From the NCBI GenBank assembly GCA_902526175.1, contig CABZJY010000001.1, positions 130,682 to 194,681 on the forward strand: a stretch of DNA of 64,000 nt. Reading direction: 5' to 3'. Position 1 is the first letter of the stretch, and the number at the start of each line of letters is the position of its first letter. Of this stretch, positions 40,696 through 53,008 are shown in pieces. Origin of the DNA: an uncultured Alphaproteobacteria bacterium. Its GTDB lineage: Bacteria; Pseudomonadota; Alphaproteobacteria; Methylaequorales; Methylaequoraceae. A model generated the notes under the pieces. It worked only from the letters and a program-made list of their open reading frames with translations. It ran no database searches and was not told the DNA's origin. The translations under genes were made by a program, and so were the position numbers.

Positions 40696-43335
40696 TTATT
40701 GCTTATTTAAATAACTTAGATTTGGAGCTAACCATTTTTCTGCATCTTTGATACTTATTTTTTTTCTTTTTGCATAACTTATTATTTGATCTTTATTTAT
40801 CTTTCCAATTCCAAAGTATTCTGATTTTTTATTAGAAAAATAAAAGCCTGAAACTGAACTTGTTGGAAGCATTGCAAAAGAGTCAGTAAGGGTAACTCCA
40901 ATTAATTTTTCAACATTTAATAACCTAAATAACGTTTTTTTCTCTGTATGATCTGGACATGCGGGATATCCTGGAGCTGGTCGGATACCAAAATACTTTT
41001 CGTTAATTAATTCCTGATTGTCAAATTTCTCTTTTTTTGAATATCCCCAAAATGTTTTGCGAACTTCTTCATGCATTTTCTCTGCAAATGCTTCTGCAAT
41101 TCTGTCACCCAATGATTTAATAAGAATTGAATTGTAGTCATCCTTTTTGTCTTCATACTTCTTTGAAATTTCTTCAATACCTTTACCAGCCGTAACAACA
41201 AATCCACCCAAATAATCTTTTACATTACTTTCAACAGGTGCGATAAAATCGGCAAGACAATAATTAGCTCTTCTACCTGATTTTCTATGCATTTGTTGCC
41301 TAAGAAAAAAAAGTTTCTCTTGAATATTATTTCTTTTTTCATTTGTATATAGTTCTAAATCGTCATTTGTTGAATTGACCGGCCAAAAACCAATAATCGC
41401 TTTGGGTACAGTCAGTTTATCTTTTTGAATTCTTAATAACATTTTTTGTGCATCATTCCATAAATCTCTTGCAGAACTTCCAATTATTTTATCATCAAGT
41501 ATCTCTGGAAATTTTCCATAAAGCTCCCACGCTGAAAAAAAAGGATCCCAGTCAATATAAGGAATTATTTCTTTAATTGAAAAATTATTAAATAATTTCA
41601 ACCCAAGAAAAGAAGGTTTAACTGGCTTTTCTTCATTCCATTTTATATTAAATTTATTTTTTCTTGCCAACTCAATAGGGTAATCAGATCCTTTTTCTTG
41701 CGATTTGATAAACTTCTGTTTTATTTCTGTATACTCTTTACTAATCATTTGAGTGAATGCCATATTATTTTTATATGAAGAAAGTTTTGAAGCAACACTA
41801 ACTGCCTTTGAAGCATCTTGAACGTGCACTACTCCAAAATTATAATTAGGAAAAATCTTAACTGCTGTATGAATTTTACTTGTGGTTGCTCCACCAATCA
41901 TCAATGGAATTTTAATATTTTGTTTACTTAATTCACTGGCAACAAAACACATCTCGTCCAAGCTTGGTGTAATTAAACCTGAAAGACCAATAACATTAAC
42001 ATTTTCTTCAACTGCTTTATCAATTATATTTTGTGCTGGGACCATTACACCCAAATCTATAACCTCAAAATTATTACATTGCAAAACAACACCTACAATG
42101 TTTTTACCAATATCATGAACATCTCCTTTGACTGTGGCTAATAAAATTTTTCCTTTTCTTTTCTTTTCTCCAATTTCTTGGTTTTCCATGTAAGGTAATA
42201 ATATAGAAACAGACTGCTTCATTACTCTTGCTGATTTTACAACTTGGGGTAAAAACATTTGGCCTGATCCGAAAAGATCACCAACAACATTCATCCCATC
42301 CATTAACGGACCCTCGATTACATCAAGAGGATTCTTAGCATTCTTTCTTAGTTCTTCAGTATCAACATCTACATAATCATTTATTCCATTTATAAGTGCA
42401 TACTCCATCCTTTTTTTAGGATTAAGTTTTCTCCATGATATATCTTTTTTTATTACTTTTTTTTTCCCAGAAAAAGTTTGAGCAAGATTAATTAAATTTT
42501 CTGTTGCATTTTCATTTTTATTAAATAGAACATCTTCAATTGCATTTTTGAGTTTATTTGGAATTTGATCATAGATTGTAATTTGACCTGAATTTACTAT
42601 TGCCATATCTAAACCAGCGTTTATTGCATGGTATAAAAAACACGAATGCATCGCTTCTCTGACAATATTATTTCCTCTAAAACTAAATGATACATTAGAG
42701 ACCCCTCCAGAAACTTTAGCATGAGGAAGCTTTTTTTTTATTTCTTTCGTTGCATCAAAAAAATTTAAGGCGTATTCATTATGTTCTTTAATTCCAGTTG
42801 CAACAGCAAAAATATTTGGATCAAAAATTATATCATGAGGGTTAAAATTCAATTTCTTTGTTAATAAATCATAAGCTCTTTTGCAAATATTATATTTTCT
42901 TTCGCAGGTTTCTGCCTGCCCTTTTTCATCAAAAGCCATAACAATTACTGCAGCACCATATGCTTGCACTAGTTTAGCTTGTTCTAAAAAGACTTTTTCA
43001 CCTTCTTTAAGGCTTATTGAATTTACAATTGATTTTCCCTGTACGCATTTTAATCCAGCTTCAATTACACTCCATTTTGATGAATCTATCATAAAAGGTA
43101 CTTTGGCTATTTCAGGCTCAACCGCTAAGAAATTTAAGAAAGTCTGCATTGCCTTTTCGGAGTCAAGTAAACCCTCATCCATATTTATATCAATGATTTG
43201 TGCTCCATTTTCAACTTGCTGTTTAGCAACACTAACAGCTTCCTCATATTTTTCATTTAGAATTAACTTATTGAAAACGGCTGAACCGGTGACATTAGTT
43301 CTTTCACCAATATTTATAAATTTTTGTGCATTCAT
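40696..43335 (-). CDS. metH: methionine synthase, folate/cobalamin/activation-domain part
   Basis: [29 protein letters not shown] (B12-binding DxHxxG), [12 protein letters not shown] activation domain. Confidence 0.94.
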   Translation of the reverse strand: MNAQKFINIGERTNVTGSAVFNKLILNEKYEEAVSVAKQQVENGAQIIDINMDEGLLDSEKAMQTFLNFLAVEPEIAKVPFMIDSSKWSVIEAGLKCVQGKSIVNSISLKEGEKVFLEQAKLVQAYGAAVIVMAFDEKGQAETCERKYNICKRAYDLLTKKLNFNPHDIIFDPNIFAVATGIKEHNEYALNFFDATKEIKKKLPHAKVSGGVSNVSFSFRGNNIVREAMHSCFLYHAINAGLDMAIVNSGQITIYDQIPNKLKNAIEDVLFNKNENATENLINLAQTFSGKKKVIKKDISWRKLNPKKRMEYALINGINDYVDVDTEELRKNAKNPLDVIEGPLMDGMNVVGDLFGSGQMFLPQVVKSARVMKQSVSILLPYMENQEIGEKKRKGKILLATVKGDVHDIGKNIVGVVLQCNNFEVIDLGVMVPAQNIIDKAVEENVNVIGLSGLITPSLDEMCFVASELSKQNIKIPLMIGGATTSKIHTAVKIFPNYNFGVVHVQDASKAVSVASKLSSYKNNMAFTQMISKEYTEIKQKFIKSQEKGSDYPIELARKNKFNIKWNEEKPVKPSFLGLKLFNNFSIKEIIPYIDWDPFFSAWELYGKFPEILDDKIIGSSARDLWNDAQKMLLRIQKDKLTVPKAIIGFWPVNSTNDDLELYTNEKRNNIQEKLFFLRQQMHRKSGRRANYCLADFIAPVESNVKDYLGGFVVTAGKGIEEISKKYEDKKDDYNSILIKSLGDRIAEAFAEKMHEEVRKTFWGYSKKEKFDNQELINEKYFGIRPAPGYPACPDHTEKKTLFRLLNVEKLIGVTLTDSFAMLPTSSVSGFYFSNKKSEYFGIGKINKDQIISYAKRKKISIKDAEKWLAPNLSYLNKQ

Positions 43336-43337
43336 AA

Positions 43338-44396
43338 TTAATCCAGATTAAACGGTTCTAAACCAGATAACCTGAAAGAAGCTTTTATTTTTCTGGGGTT
43401 ACGAGGTTTAAATTTTTCTACAGCCTGTTTTATTTTTGCTATATGTTCAGGTGTAGTTCCACAACATCCACCTATTATATTTACATAACCATCTTTTGAC
43501 CAATTACTAGCATACTCAGCCATTTTTTCTGGAGTTTCGTCATATCCACCAAAAGCGTTAGGTAATCCTGCATTAGGATGAATACTTACAAAAAACTCAT
43601 TAAATCTTGACAATTCTTTTAAGTAACTATCCAGTTCTTTGGGGCCTAAAGCACAATTAATCCCTATACTTATTGGATTAATGTGTCTTACTGAATTATA
43701 AAAAGCTTCTAATGTTTGTCCTGATAACGTTCGTCCGGATAAATCCGTGATTGTAGCTGACAGCATTAAAGGTATTTTCAAATCTAATTCTTTTTCTATT
43801 TCATAAATTGCCATCATTGCTGCTTTAGCATTAAGAGTATCAAAAATTGTTTCTATTAATATTAAATCTGCTCCACCATCAAGCAATGCTTTAGTTGATT
43901 GAAAATAATCTTTCTTTAAATCATCAAAATTTATATTTCTATAATCTGGTCTGTTAACGTCTGGAGACATTGAACAAGTTCTATTGGTAGGACCTAAAAC
44001 GCCTGCTACAAAAATCTGTCTTTTGTTTATTTTTTTAAATTTTAAAGCTACTTTTTTAGCAATTTTTGCACCTTCAAAATTAAGTCTATTTGTTATATGC
44101 TCACATTTATAATCGCTTTGAGAAGTTTGGTTAGAATTAAAAGTATTTGTCTCAATTATATCAGCACCAGCTGAGAGATATTTAAAATGGATTTCAGAAA
44201 TTATATCAGGTCTAGTTAAATTCAAAATATCGTTATTTCCTTTTAAAGGAATATCATGTTTTTCAAATTCTTTTCCACGAAAATCTTTTTCAGTTAATTT
44301 TTCATTCTGAATCATGGTTCCCATTGGACCATCTAAAATTAGAATTCTTTTTTTTGCAATCTCAGTTATTTTAAATCCAAGCATTATATCATCCAT
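43338..44396 (-). CDS. metH: methionine synthase, homocysteine S-methyltransferase domain part
   Basis: [40 protein letters not shown] zinc motif. Confidence 0.93.
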   Translation of the reverse strand: MDDIMLGFKITEIAKKRILILDGPMGTMIQNEKLTEKDFRGKEFEKHDIPLKGNNDILNLTRPDIISEIHFKYLSAGADIIETNTFNSNQTSQSDYKCEHITNRLNFEGAKIAKKVALKFKKINKRQIFVAGVLGPTNRTCSMSPDVNRPDYRNINFDDLKKDYFQSTKALLDGGADLILIETIFDTLNAKAAMMAIYEIEKELDLKIPLMLSATITDLSGRTLSGQTLEAFYNSVRHINPISIGINCALGPKELDSYLKELSRFNEFFVSIHPNAGLPNAFGGYDETPEKMAEYASNWSKDGYVNIIGGCCGTTPEHIAKIKQAVEKFKPRNPRKIKASFRLSGLEPFNLD

Positions 44397-45204
44397 TAAT
44401 CTTTACACCTAAAAGATGGCATATTGCAAAAGAAAGATCCGCTCTGTTTAGTGTATAGAAGTGAAATTCTTTTATGCCTTCATTAAGAATTTGTTTACAT
44501 TGTTCTGTAGCGATTGATGCAGCCACTAATTTTCTAGTCTCTGGATCTTCATCTAATCCGTAAAACATTTTTTTTAACCATAAAGGAATTGAACAGTTCA
44601 TTGATTTGGCAAATTGAATAGTTTTGTTAAAATTAGAAATTGGTAAAATTCCTGGAATAATGGGTATTTGAATATTTTTTTTCTGAGCCATTTCAATAAA
44701 TTTAAGATATTTAGATGTGTCAAAAAAAAACTGTGTAATTGCTCTATTGGCCCCAAGATCAATTTTTTTTTTAAGAATATCAAATTCTTGTTCTATTGAT
44801 TTTGAATCAGGATGGCATTCAGGATATGCAGAAACTGTTATTTCAAAATCTCTTTTTTTCTTTAACACTTTGATTAAATCAGTTGCAAACCTCAAGTTTT
44901 GGTCTTGAAAAGATTTTTTTTTGGGGATATCTCCTCTCAATGCAACTATATGCTTAATTCCATCATCCCAGTATTTCTGAGCTATACTTTCTATTTCATT
45001 AACCGATGAACCCATGCATGTAAGGTGTGCTGCTGGTTCAATGTTAGTTTTATGTTTAATTTGCTTAACAAGTTTATGTGTTCTATCTCGAGTTGATCCA
45101 CCTGCTCCGTATGTTACGGATACAAACTGGGGGTTCAATGGTTCAAGTCTTCTTAAATTTTTCCACAAGGACTTCTCCGTAGTAGAGTCCTTTGGAGGGA
45201 AAAA
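44389..45204 (-). CDS. metF: methylenetetrahydrofolate reductase (start codon unclear; coding evidence reaches at least the NVSFEFFPPK motif, candidate ATT start near here)
   Basis: SFEFFPPKDSTTEKSLW upstream of the ORF-track TTG start (45168) continues in frame with FVSVTYGAGGSTRDRTHKLV, HLTCMG, PGILPI. Confidence 0.85.
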   Translation of the reverse strand, partial: FFPPKDSTTEKSLWKNLRRLEPLNPQFVSVTYGAGGSTRDRTHKLVKQIKHKTNIEPAAHLTCMGSSVNEIESIAQKYWDDGIKHIVALRGDIPKKKSFQDQNLRFATDLIKVLKKKRDFEITVSAYPECHPDSKSIEQEFDILKKKIDLGANRAITQFFFDTSKYLKFIEMAQKKNIQIPIIPGILPISNFNKTIQFAKSMNCSIPLWLKKMFYGLDEDPETRKLVAASIATEQCKQILNEGIKEFHFYTLNRADLSFAICHLLGVKING

Positions 45205-45364
45205 CTCAAAAGATACATTAACAATATTATCTACTTTACTATTTTTTAAAATTTTTAGACCTATTTAAATAATTTTTTTATATCAATTTATACAATCTTA
45301 GTTTATTTTTCTATATGAATGATTATTTTAGATATTAATAATTTATTTTAAAATTTTAAATTTT

Positions 45365-45379
45365 ATGCTAAATTAGCAT
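45365..45379. promoter_or_regulatory. perfect palindrome ATGCTAA-A-TTAGCAT upstream of mlaA
   Basis: Direct inspection; lies in the divergent metF/mlaA intergenic region, 20 bp before the mlaA ATG. Confidence 0.35.
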
Positions 45380-45398
45380 TTGTGTTAGATACTATATT

Positions 45399-46304
45399 AT
45401 GAAATATCTTTTTAATAAATACTATATATTGTTTTTTGGGTTAATTTTAACCATATCCGGCTGTACCACAAATAATCTAGCTGAAAATAGCAATAGCAAT
45501 GATCCTTTTGAGCAAACTAATAGAGATATATTTAAGTTTAATAACGGTGTAGATGATTATTTTTTTAAACCAGTGGCACGCGGCTGGAGAAAGTTACCTT
45601 CATTTCCTAGAGATAATTTGGCAAATTTAGCTGAAACAGCATACGCACCGTTAAGCCTCGCAAATGCAATGTTACAGTTTGATACGGAGGGAGCAAGCGT
45701 TATAATTAGAAGACTGCTAATTAACCTTACTTTTGGTATTGGAGGTATGTATGATGTCGCAAGTACTGAAGAATTTGGAAATATAGAAAAAAGAGAAGAG
45801 GATTTTGGTCAAACATTAGCTGTTTATGGTTTTTCTGATGGACCATATATAATGCTTCCTATATTTGGGCCATCAAACCTTAGAGATTCTTTTGGCAGAG
45901 TTGTTGATGCTGTATTTAATCCAATGACATTTGCATTTAGAATGCAAAATATTGGATTGGAAGGCAGATTAAGTCAACCAGTTGTTGCAGGGGTTGAGAA
46001 AAGAGAAACCTATTTAGATTATATGGAAGAAATAGAAGAAAGTTCTCTTGATTACTATGCAACAATAAAGAGTCTTTATATGCAGAAAAGAAAAAAAGAT
46101 ATTAAAAATGGAAAAGGTAGTATTGAGTCTAAAATTAATTATGAATTAGATGAAAACTGGGATGTGGGCTCTGATTCATTAATACAAAATCCTACTAAAG
46201 CATTTTTAGAACCAGAAATGGAGAAAAAAGTTGACTACATTGACGATCTTCCTTCATCTAATCACCCAAAATTTAACGAGGAAACCATTTATCTTACTAA
46301 CTAA
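45399..46304 (+). CDS. mlaA: MlaA (VacJ) family lipoprotein
   Basis: Lipobox SGCTT, NDPFEQTNRDIFKFNNGVDDYFFKPVARGW, GPYIMLPIFGPSNLRDSFG. Confidence 0.93.
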   Translation: MKYLFNKYYILFFGLILTISGCTTNNLAENSNSNDPFEQTNRDIFKFNNGVDDYFFKPVARGWRKLPSFPRDNLANLAETAYAPLSLANAMLQFDTEGASVIIRRLLINLTFGIGGMYDVASTEEFGNIEKREEDFGQTLAVYGFSDGPYIMLPIFGPSNLRDSFGRVVDAVFNPMTFAFRMQNIGLEGRLSQPVVAGVEKRETYLDYMEEIEESSLDYYATIKSLYMQKRKKDIKNGKGSIESKINYELDENWDVGSDSLIQNPTKAFLEPEMEKKVDYIDDLPSSNHPKFNEETIYLTN

Positions 46305-46306
46305 AA

Positions 46307-46900
46307 ATGTTAAAAAAATCTTCTTTTTTTCTTATTTTTTTATTTCCCTTTTTTGTTTCATCCAAAGATCCATTAACCAGTAGTAGAATATTTATTGAAA
46401 ATTTGGGAAGTAAAGTTATTAAAACTGTTGCTGACAAAACCCTTGATGACAAAGTTAGGGAAAAAAACTTCAGAAAACTATACAATGAAGCTTTTGATAA
46501 CAAATATATATCAAAATTTGTTTTAGGGAGACACTGGAAAAAAATTGATGAAAAAACAAAAAAGATTTTTTTTACTTCGTTCAATGATTATCTAGTTATG
46601 GTTTATGCTCCAAAATTCAAAGGATGGAGTGGAACATTTAAAACCACAAAATCTTCCCAAATAAAAAAAAATTTATATCTTGTTGAAATGAAACTAATTA
46701 ATTCAAAAGATTCACCTTCTTTGAAACTTGATTGGAGAATGTACCTTAATTCTAAAAATGAATTTAAAATTTTAGATGTAAATATTGATGGTGTAAGTAT
46801 GCTTGTTACACAAAGGGCAGAATTTATTTCGGTAATTAAAAATAGTCCAGAAGGTGTGATGGGACTTATAAAAAAAATGAAAACAAAAACAAATTCTTAA
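46307..46900 (+). CDS. mlaC: MlaC/Ttg2D-like phospholipid-binding protein
   Basis: Signal peptide, SKFVLGRHWKKIDEKTKKIFFTSFNDYLV, directly downstream of mlaA. Confidence 0.85.
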   Translation: MLKKSSFFLIFLFPFFVSSKDPLTSSRIFIENLGSKVIKTVADKTLDDKVREKNFRKLYNEAFDNKYISKFVLGRHWKKIDEKTKKIFFTSFNDYLVMVYAPKFKGWSGTFKTTKSSQIKKNLYLVEMKLINSKDSPSLKLDWRMYLNSKNEFKILDVNIDGVSMLVTQRAEFISVIKNSPEGVMGLIKKMKTKTNS

Positions 46901-46927
46901 TTTGTAAATTAGTTTGTAGACGATATT

Positions 46928-47004
46928 TGGTAGGCCCGGAGGGACTTGAACCCCCGACAACACCGTTATGAGCGGTGCGTTCTAACCAACTGAACTACGG
47001 GCCT
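46928..47004 (-). tRNA. tRNA with CAT anticodon (Ile2 or elongator Met), CCA encoded
   Basis: AGGCCCG/CGGGCCT acceptor, CACCG-CTCATAA-CGGTG anticodon arm, GGGGGTTCAAGTCCCTC T-arm, ACCA. Confidence 0.95.
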
Positions 47005-47089
47005 AGAGTTTTAAATCGAATACATGTAGATTTTACTGTTTACAAGAAAGTTTACAACAATAAATATTTTACCCCCTATTAATTTTAAC

Positions 47090-47518
47090 CTAGAGAACTT
47101 GACTATTAACTAAATGGTAAGTAAATCTTGAAAAAAAATAGGAACAATTTAGCCCCACAATAAACATTATAAAAACCCTAAGTGATTCTTCCAAGCTCTC
47201 TCCTATCCAATTTATAAATCTTTCAGATTTGGATACTTTAAGACAAACCTCAAGTAGCAATATAAATGAAAAAATAAAATTTATAACTTGAATACCCTGA
47301 GATCCTTTTAAAAAAAACATTAACATGCTAAATAAAATAAAAACGAAAGAGTATATAAAAAAGGGAAACAGGTAATGTCCTTTTTTAAACTTTGGTAAAA
47401 GCCTTATAATAAAGCTATCAATTTTAAATGCCTCAGCCACTAAGGATAGTACAGTAAGCAAGAGAAGGTGAAAGAATAAGCAAATAAAAATAGTTGTGAT
47501 GATTATATTAATTGTCAA
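47090..47518 (-). CDS. hypothetical multi-TM membrane protein downstream of rpoD
   Basis: 142 aa, about four hydrophobic segments; its start overlaps the rpoD stop. Confidence 0.6.
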   Translation of the reverse strand: MTINIIITTIFICLFFHLLLLTVLSLVAEAFKIDSFIIRLLPKFKKGHYLFPFFIYSFVFILFSMLMFFLKGSQGIQVINFIFSFILLLEVCLKVSKSERFINWIGESLEESLRVFIMFIVGLNCSYFFSRFTYHLVNSQVL

Positions 47519-49427
47519 GAAAGCTTCTTAGTTTTCTGGATCGACTTGGATGCTTAAGTTTTCTTAGGCCCTTAGCTTCAATTTGGCGTATCCTTTCTCT
47601 TGTTACAGAAAATTGTTGTCCTACTTCTTCTAAAGTATGATCAGTATTCATACCAATTCCAAAACGCATTCTTAAAACTCTTTCTTCTCTTGGCGTTAAA
47701 GTGGATAAAACGTTAGTAGTAGCTTCTCTAAGATTATTCTGAATAGCTGCATCAAGAGGTAGTTTGGTTTGTTTGTCTTCAATAAAATCACCAAGATGAC
47801 TGTCATCTTCATCACCTACAGGCGTTTCCAAACTAATAGGCTCTTTAGCAATTTTAAGGACTTTTCGCACCTTGTCCAATGGCATTCCTAATCTTTTTGC
47901 TAGTTCTTCTGGCTGAGGCTCAATACCATTTTCATTTAGTAATTGTCTAGATACCCTTACTAATTTACTGATCGTTTCAATCATATGAACTGGTATTCTT
48001 ATCGTCCTTGCTTGATCAGCAATTGACCTGGTAATAGCCTGTCTGATCCACCAAGTTGCATATGTAGAAAATTTGTACCCTCTCCTGTACTCAAATTTAT
48101 CTACAGCTTTCATTAAACCAATATTACCTTCTTGGATTAAATCAAGAAATTGGAGACCTCTATTAGTATATTTCTTCGCAATTGATATAACGAGTCTAAG
48201 GTTTGCCTCAATCATTTCCTTTTTTGCTTTATTAGACTGATTAACTCCATTCTTCACTTTTTGAGATGATTGAGTTATTTCTTCAAGTGTCATTGAAGTT
48301 TTTTCAGTAATCTCATGAAGTGCATCGAAAATTTCTAGAACTTCTTTAGATTTAGAAAATTTAACCCAACTAGTTTTTTTTCTTCTTGATAAATTTTTTA
48401 ACCATGACTTATTTAAAACATTAGAATTATACTCTTCATAAAACTCTGATTCGGAAATTTTCTTTTTTTTCGCAATATTAAAAATTTTACTCTCTAAAAT
48501 CTTTATATTTCTGCCACAATCGTATAATTCTTCAACTATATCATCTATTCTACTTTGATTGATAAATAAAGATTTTACAATTTCTGAGATTTCGAATTTT
48601 AACTTTTCAAATTTCTTAGTTTTTTTTTCTTCGATATTCTTGTTAATATATTTGTGATGCAAATTTTCAATTTGTATTTTTTTAAGTTCTTTATATTTTC
48701 TCGAGAACTTTTTTAATTTGTCTAATAGAATTGGTTTTAAGTTCTCTTCCTTTTCTAATATAGAAAGTTCATTAATATCATCAGATTCAAAATCTGTATT
48801 CTCTTCATTTTCGTCTTCGGATTCGTTATCTTCTTGATAAATATCCTCCTGGTTTTGTTCATCTTGCTCAAATAATTCATCCTTCTCTCCAGAGATAGAT
48901 CTATAGGTTGCATCCAAATCGATTAAATCACGAAGAGGTTTTTCACCTTTTGAATAAATATTAAAAAATTCATCAATATATTTCATTGATAGAAAACAGC
49001 TTGAAAAGGAATTAATGGTTTGTTTCTTTCCTTCTTCAATCCTTTTTGCAATATCAATTTCACCTTGTCTTGAAAGAAGGTCGACATTACCCATTTCTTT
49101 TAGGTACATTCGTACTGGATCATCTGTTTTTCCAGTGTCTTCGTCTTTACTATCAATAATATCTTGCCTATCTTCATCCTCTCTACTTTCTTCATTTTCA
49201 TAAATTTGAATACCCATAGAGGTTATTTTAGATTGGAATTCCTCAATACTGTCTGAAGATTCATGGGCCAACTCACTCTCGATTTCTGATAGATTTATGT
49301 AACCTAACTTTTTAGCTTTTAAAATAAGTTTTTGCTTCAAGTCATTTGTTTGGTCTATTATTGGGGCCTCTTGTTTGATGGAGGGAGATTCTGAATTCTT
49401 CTCGTCTGTTTTAGTGTTCTTTGTCAT
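47508..49427 (-). CDS. rpoD: RNA polymerase sigma factor RpoD
   Basis: [80 protein letters not shown]. Confidence 0.97.
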   Translation of the reverse strand: MTKNTKTDEKNSESPSIKQEAPIIDQTNDLKQKLILKAKKLGYINLSEIESELAHESSDSIEEFQSKITSMGIQIYENEESREDEDRQDIIDSKDEDTGKTDDPVRMYLKEMGNVDLLSRQGEIDIAKRIEEGKKQTINSFSSCFLSMKYIDEFFNIYSKGEKPLRDLIDLDATYRSISGEKDELFEQDEQNQEDIYQEDNESEDENEENTDFESDDINELSILEKEENLKPILLDKLKKFSRKYKELKKIQIENLHHKYINKNIEEKKTKKFEKLKFEISEIVKSLFINQSRIDDIVEELYDCGRNIKILESKIFNIAKKKKISESEFYEEYNSNVLNKSWLKNLSRRKKTSWVKFSKSKEVLEIFDALHEITEKTSMTLEEITQSSQKVKNGVNQSNKAKKEMIEANLRLVISIAKKYTNRGLQFLDLIQEGNIGLMKAVDKFEYRRGYKFSTYATWWIRQAITRSIADQARTIRIPVHMIETISKLVRVSRQLLNENGIEPQPEELAKRLGMPLDKVRKVLKIAKEPISLETPVGDEDDSHLGDFIEDKQTKLPLDAAIQNNLREATTNVLSTLTPREERVLRMRFGIGMNTDHTLEEVGQQFSVTRERIRQIEAKGLRKLKHPSRSRKLRSFLDN

Positions 49428-49516
49428 ATTTAATAAATAGGTTAGATTGCTTGAAAAACAATGATTCTGAAATATAATTCTGTTACATGAACTTATGATG
49501 AATATTAAAAAAAAGT

Positions 49517-51262
49517 CTATTTGCTTTTTATTTTATTAATTTCTTTAGATAGATTTTCATATTTTTTAATATATTCTTCAGAATTTTCACTTTCTTTGCT
49601 TTGTAGTATTTCTTTCTTTAGTTTTTCTCGTTCATTTAAAAGCATTGGCAGTCTTAGATTTAGTATAATATCTCTTAAAAATAATTTTTTGTTCTCATAA
49701 TCTAAGTGTTTAAAATGCGTATTTTTTACATAGTTAAATTTTTTCCACTCTGATTCATTTAACTTTTCTTTAATTTGATCAATATCCTTTGAATTAGAAA
49801 AGTAAAAACTTAAAATATCAGATTTATTTTTATTAAGAGTGGGGTCATTGAACATAATTGCATCGATTTGTTCAATAAAATCTGTTGACAATTCTTTTTC
49901 AAAAATTAAAAAACTTAAAACAATATATTCATTTATATTTTTAAATTTCTCAAAACTTTCTTTGTTATCAGATTTTTTTAAAGATTTTTTGCTGATTATC
50001 TTTCTTTTATTCCAAAAATAATCATTCCTTTTGGAGATTAAATATTTATAGTATTCCTGAGATAGATTTGAATCATTAATTGAGGAGGTAATTTTTTTAA
50101 TTCTGCTCTCAATTAATGCACTATATTCAGGTGTTATATTATCAGTTTCATCTAAAATATTGCTCCAAATTAAATCAGATAAATTTAAAGATTGGTTAGA
50201 GTAATTGTAAAATTCCTCCTTACTATTTTTCTGAATAAAACTATCAGGGTCGTCTCCATCAGGTAGAGTCATAAACTTCATAGTTTTTCCAGGTTTCAAA
50301 AATTTTAAAATCTTTAATGATAATTGATTCATAGCCCTAAGCCCTGCATTATCTCCGTCATAACACATAATTGGATTATTAGTGTAACTCCAAATTTTTT
50401 CAATCTGAGTTTGTGATAAACTTGTACCGAGTGTTGCAACTGAATTATCTACTTTTTTTGAATATAGAGAAATAACATCAAGATACCCCTCAACTAAAAA
50501 GAGGTTATTTCTATTTTTTATTGATTCTTTATTTTGCCATAACCCATAGATGTTGTCACTTTTCTTAAAAAGAATACTTTCAGGTGAATTGATGTATTTT
50601 ATCTTAGAATTAACTATTGTCCTCCCCCCAAATCCCACAACTTTACCTAGCATATTATAAATAGGAAAAGTTATTCTATTTTGAAACCTCAAGAAAAGTC
50701 GTTTATCTTCATTTGACTCAATGATAAGTCCAGCCTCTTTGATATCATTTTCAGAGAAACCTTTTAGATTCAAAATTTTATTAAAATTTCCCAGATCTTG
50801 GTTACATAATCCAATATTAAATTTTTTTATAGAAGAATGATCAATTCCTCTTTTTTTCAAATAATTTCTGGCAAAACTATTATTTTCTAAGTTAGCTTTG
50901 AAAACTTGATTGATATTGGCTAGTAAATTGTAAAGGTTTGTAATCTTACCAATTTCTTTGCTAGAGACTGTTTTTAATTCTATTCCTAAATAATCTGCAA
51001 TTATCTTAAGCGCTTCTTGAAAAGAAATATTTTTATATTTTTTTAAAAATGTAAATACATTACCTCCAACACCACAACCAAAACAGTAAAACAAACCCTT
51101 TTCGTTGCTTACAGAAAATGAAGGTGTTTTTTCATTATGAAATGGACATTTACCTACAAAAGAATTGCCTCTTTTCTCTAGTGAAATGAAATTTGAAAGA
51201 TAATCTGAAAGATTAATTTTATTTTTGAATTGTTGTAATATATCCTCAGCTGAATTTTTCAT
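49517..51262 (-). CDS. dnaG: DNA primase
   Basis: [30 protein letters not shown] zinc ribbon, [24 protein letters not shown]. Confidence 0.95.
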   Translation of the reverse strand: MKNSAEDILQQFKNKINLSDYLSNFISLEKRGNSFVGKCPFHNEKTPSFSVSNEKGLFYCFGCGVGGNVFTFLKKYKNISFQEALKIIADYLGIELKTVSSKEIGKITNLYNLLANINQVFKANLENNSFARNYLKKRGIDHSSIKKFNIGLCNQDLGNFNKILNLKGFSENDIKEAGLIIESNEDKRLFLRFQNRITFPIYNMLGKVVGFGGRTIVNSKIKYINSPESILFKKSDNIYGLWQNKESIKNRNNLFLVEGYLDVISLYSKKVDNSVATLGTSLSQTQIEKIWSYTNNPIMCYDGDNAGLRAMNQLSLKILKFLKPGKTMKFMTLPDGDDPDSFIQKNSKEEFYNYSNQSLNLSDLIWSNILDETDNITPEYSALIESRIKKITSSINDSNLSQEYYKYLISKRNDYFWNKRKIISKKSLKKSDNKESFEKFKNINEYIVLSFLIFEKELSTDFIEQIDAIMFNDPTLNKNKSDILSFYFSNSKDIDQIKEKLNESEWKKFNYVKNTHFKHLDYENKKLFLRDIILNLRLPMLLNEREKLKKEILQSKESENSEEYIKKYENLSKEINKIKSK

Positions 51263-51723
51263 CAGCTAAGTATTTTTTTTCCAAAATCTGCAGCTTTTTT
51301 CATATCAAATTGTCCAGGGTATCTTTCCTTAACAAGTTGCATGAGTTTACCCAAGTCTTTAATTGATTCAGCTTGTACTTCCTCTACTAATTCTTGAATA
51401 ATTTTTTTTATGTCTTCATCATTCATTTGTGTAGGTAAAAATTGACTAATAATCTTAATTTCACTTTCTTCTCTTTGACTTAACTCAACCCTCCCAGCAT
51501 CATCGTAAATTTTTTTACTGTCTTTTCTTTGTTTAATCATACTTTGAAATAAATTGAAAATCTCAGAATCAGGCGTATCGCCCTCCTTTTTTTTGGTTCT
51601 ATTTTCTATATCTCTATCTTTTAATGCAGCTATAATCAGTCTAATAGTAGCAACCGCAATCTCATCTTTATTTTTAATACCATTTTCTAAAGCACTTTTG
51701 AGCTTTTGTCTTAAATCAACCAT
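51262..51723 (-). CDS. yqeY: GatB/YqeY domain protein
   Basis: ATIRLIIAALKDRDIENR, GKLMQLVKERYPGQFD. Confidence 0.9.
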   Translation of the reverse strand: MVDLRQKLKSALENGIKNKDEIAVATIRLIIAALKDRDIENRTKKKEGDTPDSEIFNLFQSMIKQRKDSKKIYDDAGRVELSQREESEIKIISQFLPTQMNDEDIKKIIQELVEEVQAESIKDLGKLMQLVKERYPGQFDMKKAADFGKKILS

Positions 51724-51838
51724 ATTTTTTCAATGTTAAAAATAGATAACTGACATAAAACTATTTATAAATCAAGTTTAAATAAATAGAATTACTTTCT
51801 TGAATTTTCTATAATCCAGAGTGTATATTAAAAATTAA

Positions 51839-53008
51839 ATGAATAAACCTAAACTTTTGTCATCTCCCAAAAAAAGTATTTTACTTCTAGAAAATGGAGA
51901 ATTTTATTATGGTTCTGGAGTTGGAGCATATGGAACAACAATAGGAGAAATTTGTTTCAATACATCTATAACAGGTTATCAAGAAATAATGACCGATCCC
52001 TCCTACAAAGGGCAAATAATTACTTTCACCTTTCCTCATATTGGAATAACAGGTGTTAATAGAAATGATTATGAAAGTGATAAAATTTTTGCTTCTGGTT
52101 GTATAGTTAATAATCCCTTTTCAATAACATCAAATTTTAGATCTGAGAATAGTTTTGACAATTGGTTAAAAACCCATAACAAAATATGTATTACAGGTAT
52201 TGATACAAGAGAACTTACACAAAAAATTAGAGATAATGGATATTTTAAAGTTTTAATTTCTACAAATATCGAGGGTAAATATTGTGTAAAAAAACTCATG
52301 TCAGAACTAGAGGATCATCCAAGTTTAGAATCAAATGATATGGCAACAGATATATCAACAAAAACTATTTTTGAATGGTCAAATGGGAAAAAAAAAAAAA
52401 TTGATGGTAATTTTTCAAATTTAAAAAAATCCAAATTTATTGCAGTTTTAGATTTTGGTATAAAAGCAAATATCTTAAATTTACTTGAACTTACTGGTTA
52501 TCAAGTAATTGTTTTCCCAGTTTCTTACAAATCTGAAAATATAGTGAAACTTAAACCCTGTGGTATTTTTTTATCAAATGGCCCTGGTGATCCAAAGTCT
52601 ACGTATTACAGGAATAAAAGTAATCTTGATTTTTTATTTGGAAAAAAAATCCCTATTTTTGGTATTTGTCTGGGTCATCAGATTTTGGCTCTCGCGCATA
52701 ATGCAATCACAGAAAAAATGCATCACGGACACAGAGGAGCAAATCATCCAATTAAAAATCTTTTAAATCAAAATGTAGAAATAACTGTTCAAAATCATGG
52801 TTTTGTTGTTTCTAGAACAGGAATTCCAGATAATATTGAAATTACCCATAAATCACTTTTTGACAACACTATTGCAGGACTAAGAATAAAAAATAAGCCG
52901 TTTTTTTCTGTACAGTATCACCCTGAAGCATCGCCAGGTCCAAGAGATAGTAGATATTTATTCAAACAATTCAGAAAAGAAATAGATAAATATGCCAAGA
53001 AGAACTAA
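51839..53008 (+). CDS. carA: carbamoyl-phosphate synthase small subunit
   Basis: [47 protein letters not shown]. Confidence 0.96.
   Translation: MNKPKLLSSPKKSILLLENGEFYYGSGVGAYGTTIGEICFNTSITGYQEIMTDPSYKGQIITFTFPHIGITGVNRNDYESDKIFASGCIVNNPFSITSNFRSENSFDNWLKTHNKICITGIDTRELTQKIRDNGYFKVLISTNIEGKYCVKKLMSELEDHPSLESNDMATDISTKTIFEWSNGKKKKIDGNFSNLKKSKFIAVLDFGIKANILNLLELTGYQVIVFPVSYKSENIVKLKPCGIFLSNGPGDPKSTYYRNKSNLDFLFGKKIPIFGICLGHQILALAHNAITEKMHHGHRGANHPIKNLLNQNVEITVQNHGFVVSRTGIPDNIEITHKSLFDNTIAGLRIKNKPFFSVQYHPEASPGPRDSRYLFKQFRKEIDKYAKKN

Noticed and set aside
42881-43351. 156-aa plus-strand ORF
   Set aside because: Antisense to metH; no independent coding evidence.
45014-45268. 84-aa plus-strand ORF
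   Set aside because: Antisense to metF 5' coding sequence, which is conserved in the other strand.
45190-45398. SAM-sensing riboswitch upstream of metF
   Set aside because: No recognisable SAM-II/SAM-V conserved core by eye; only AT-rich sequence and one palindrome.
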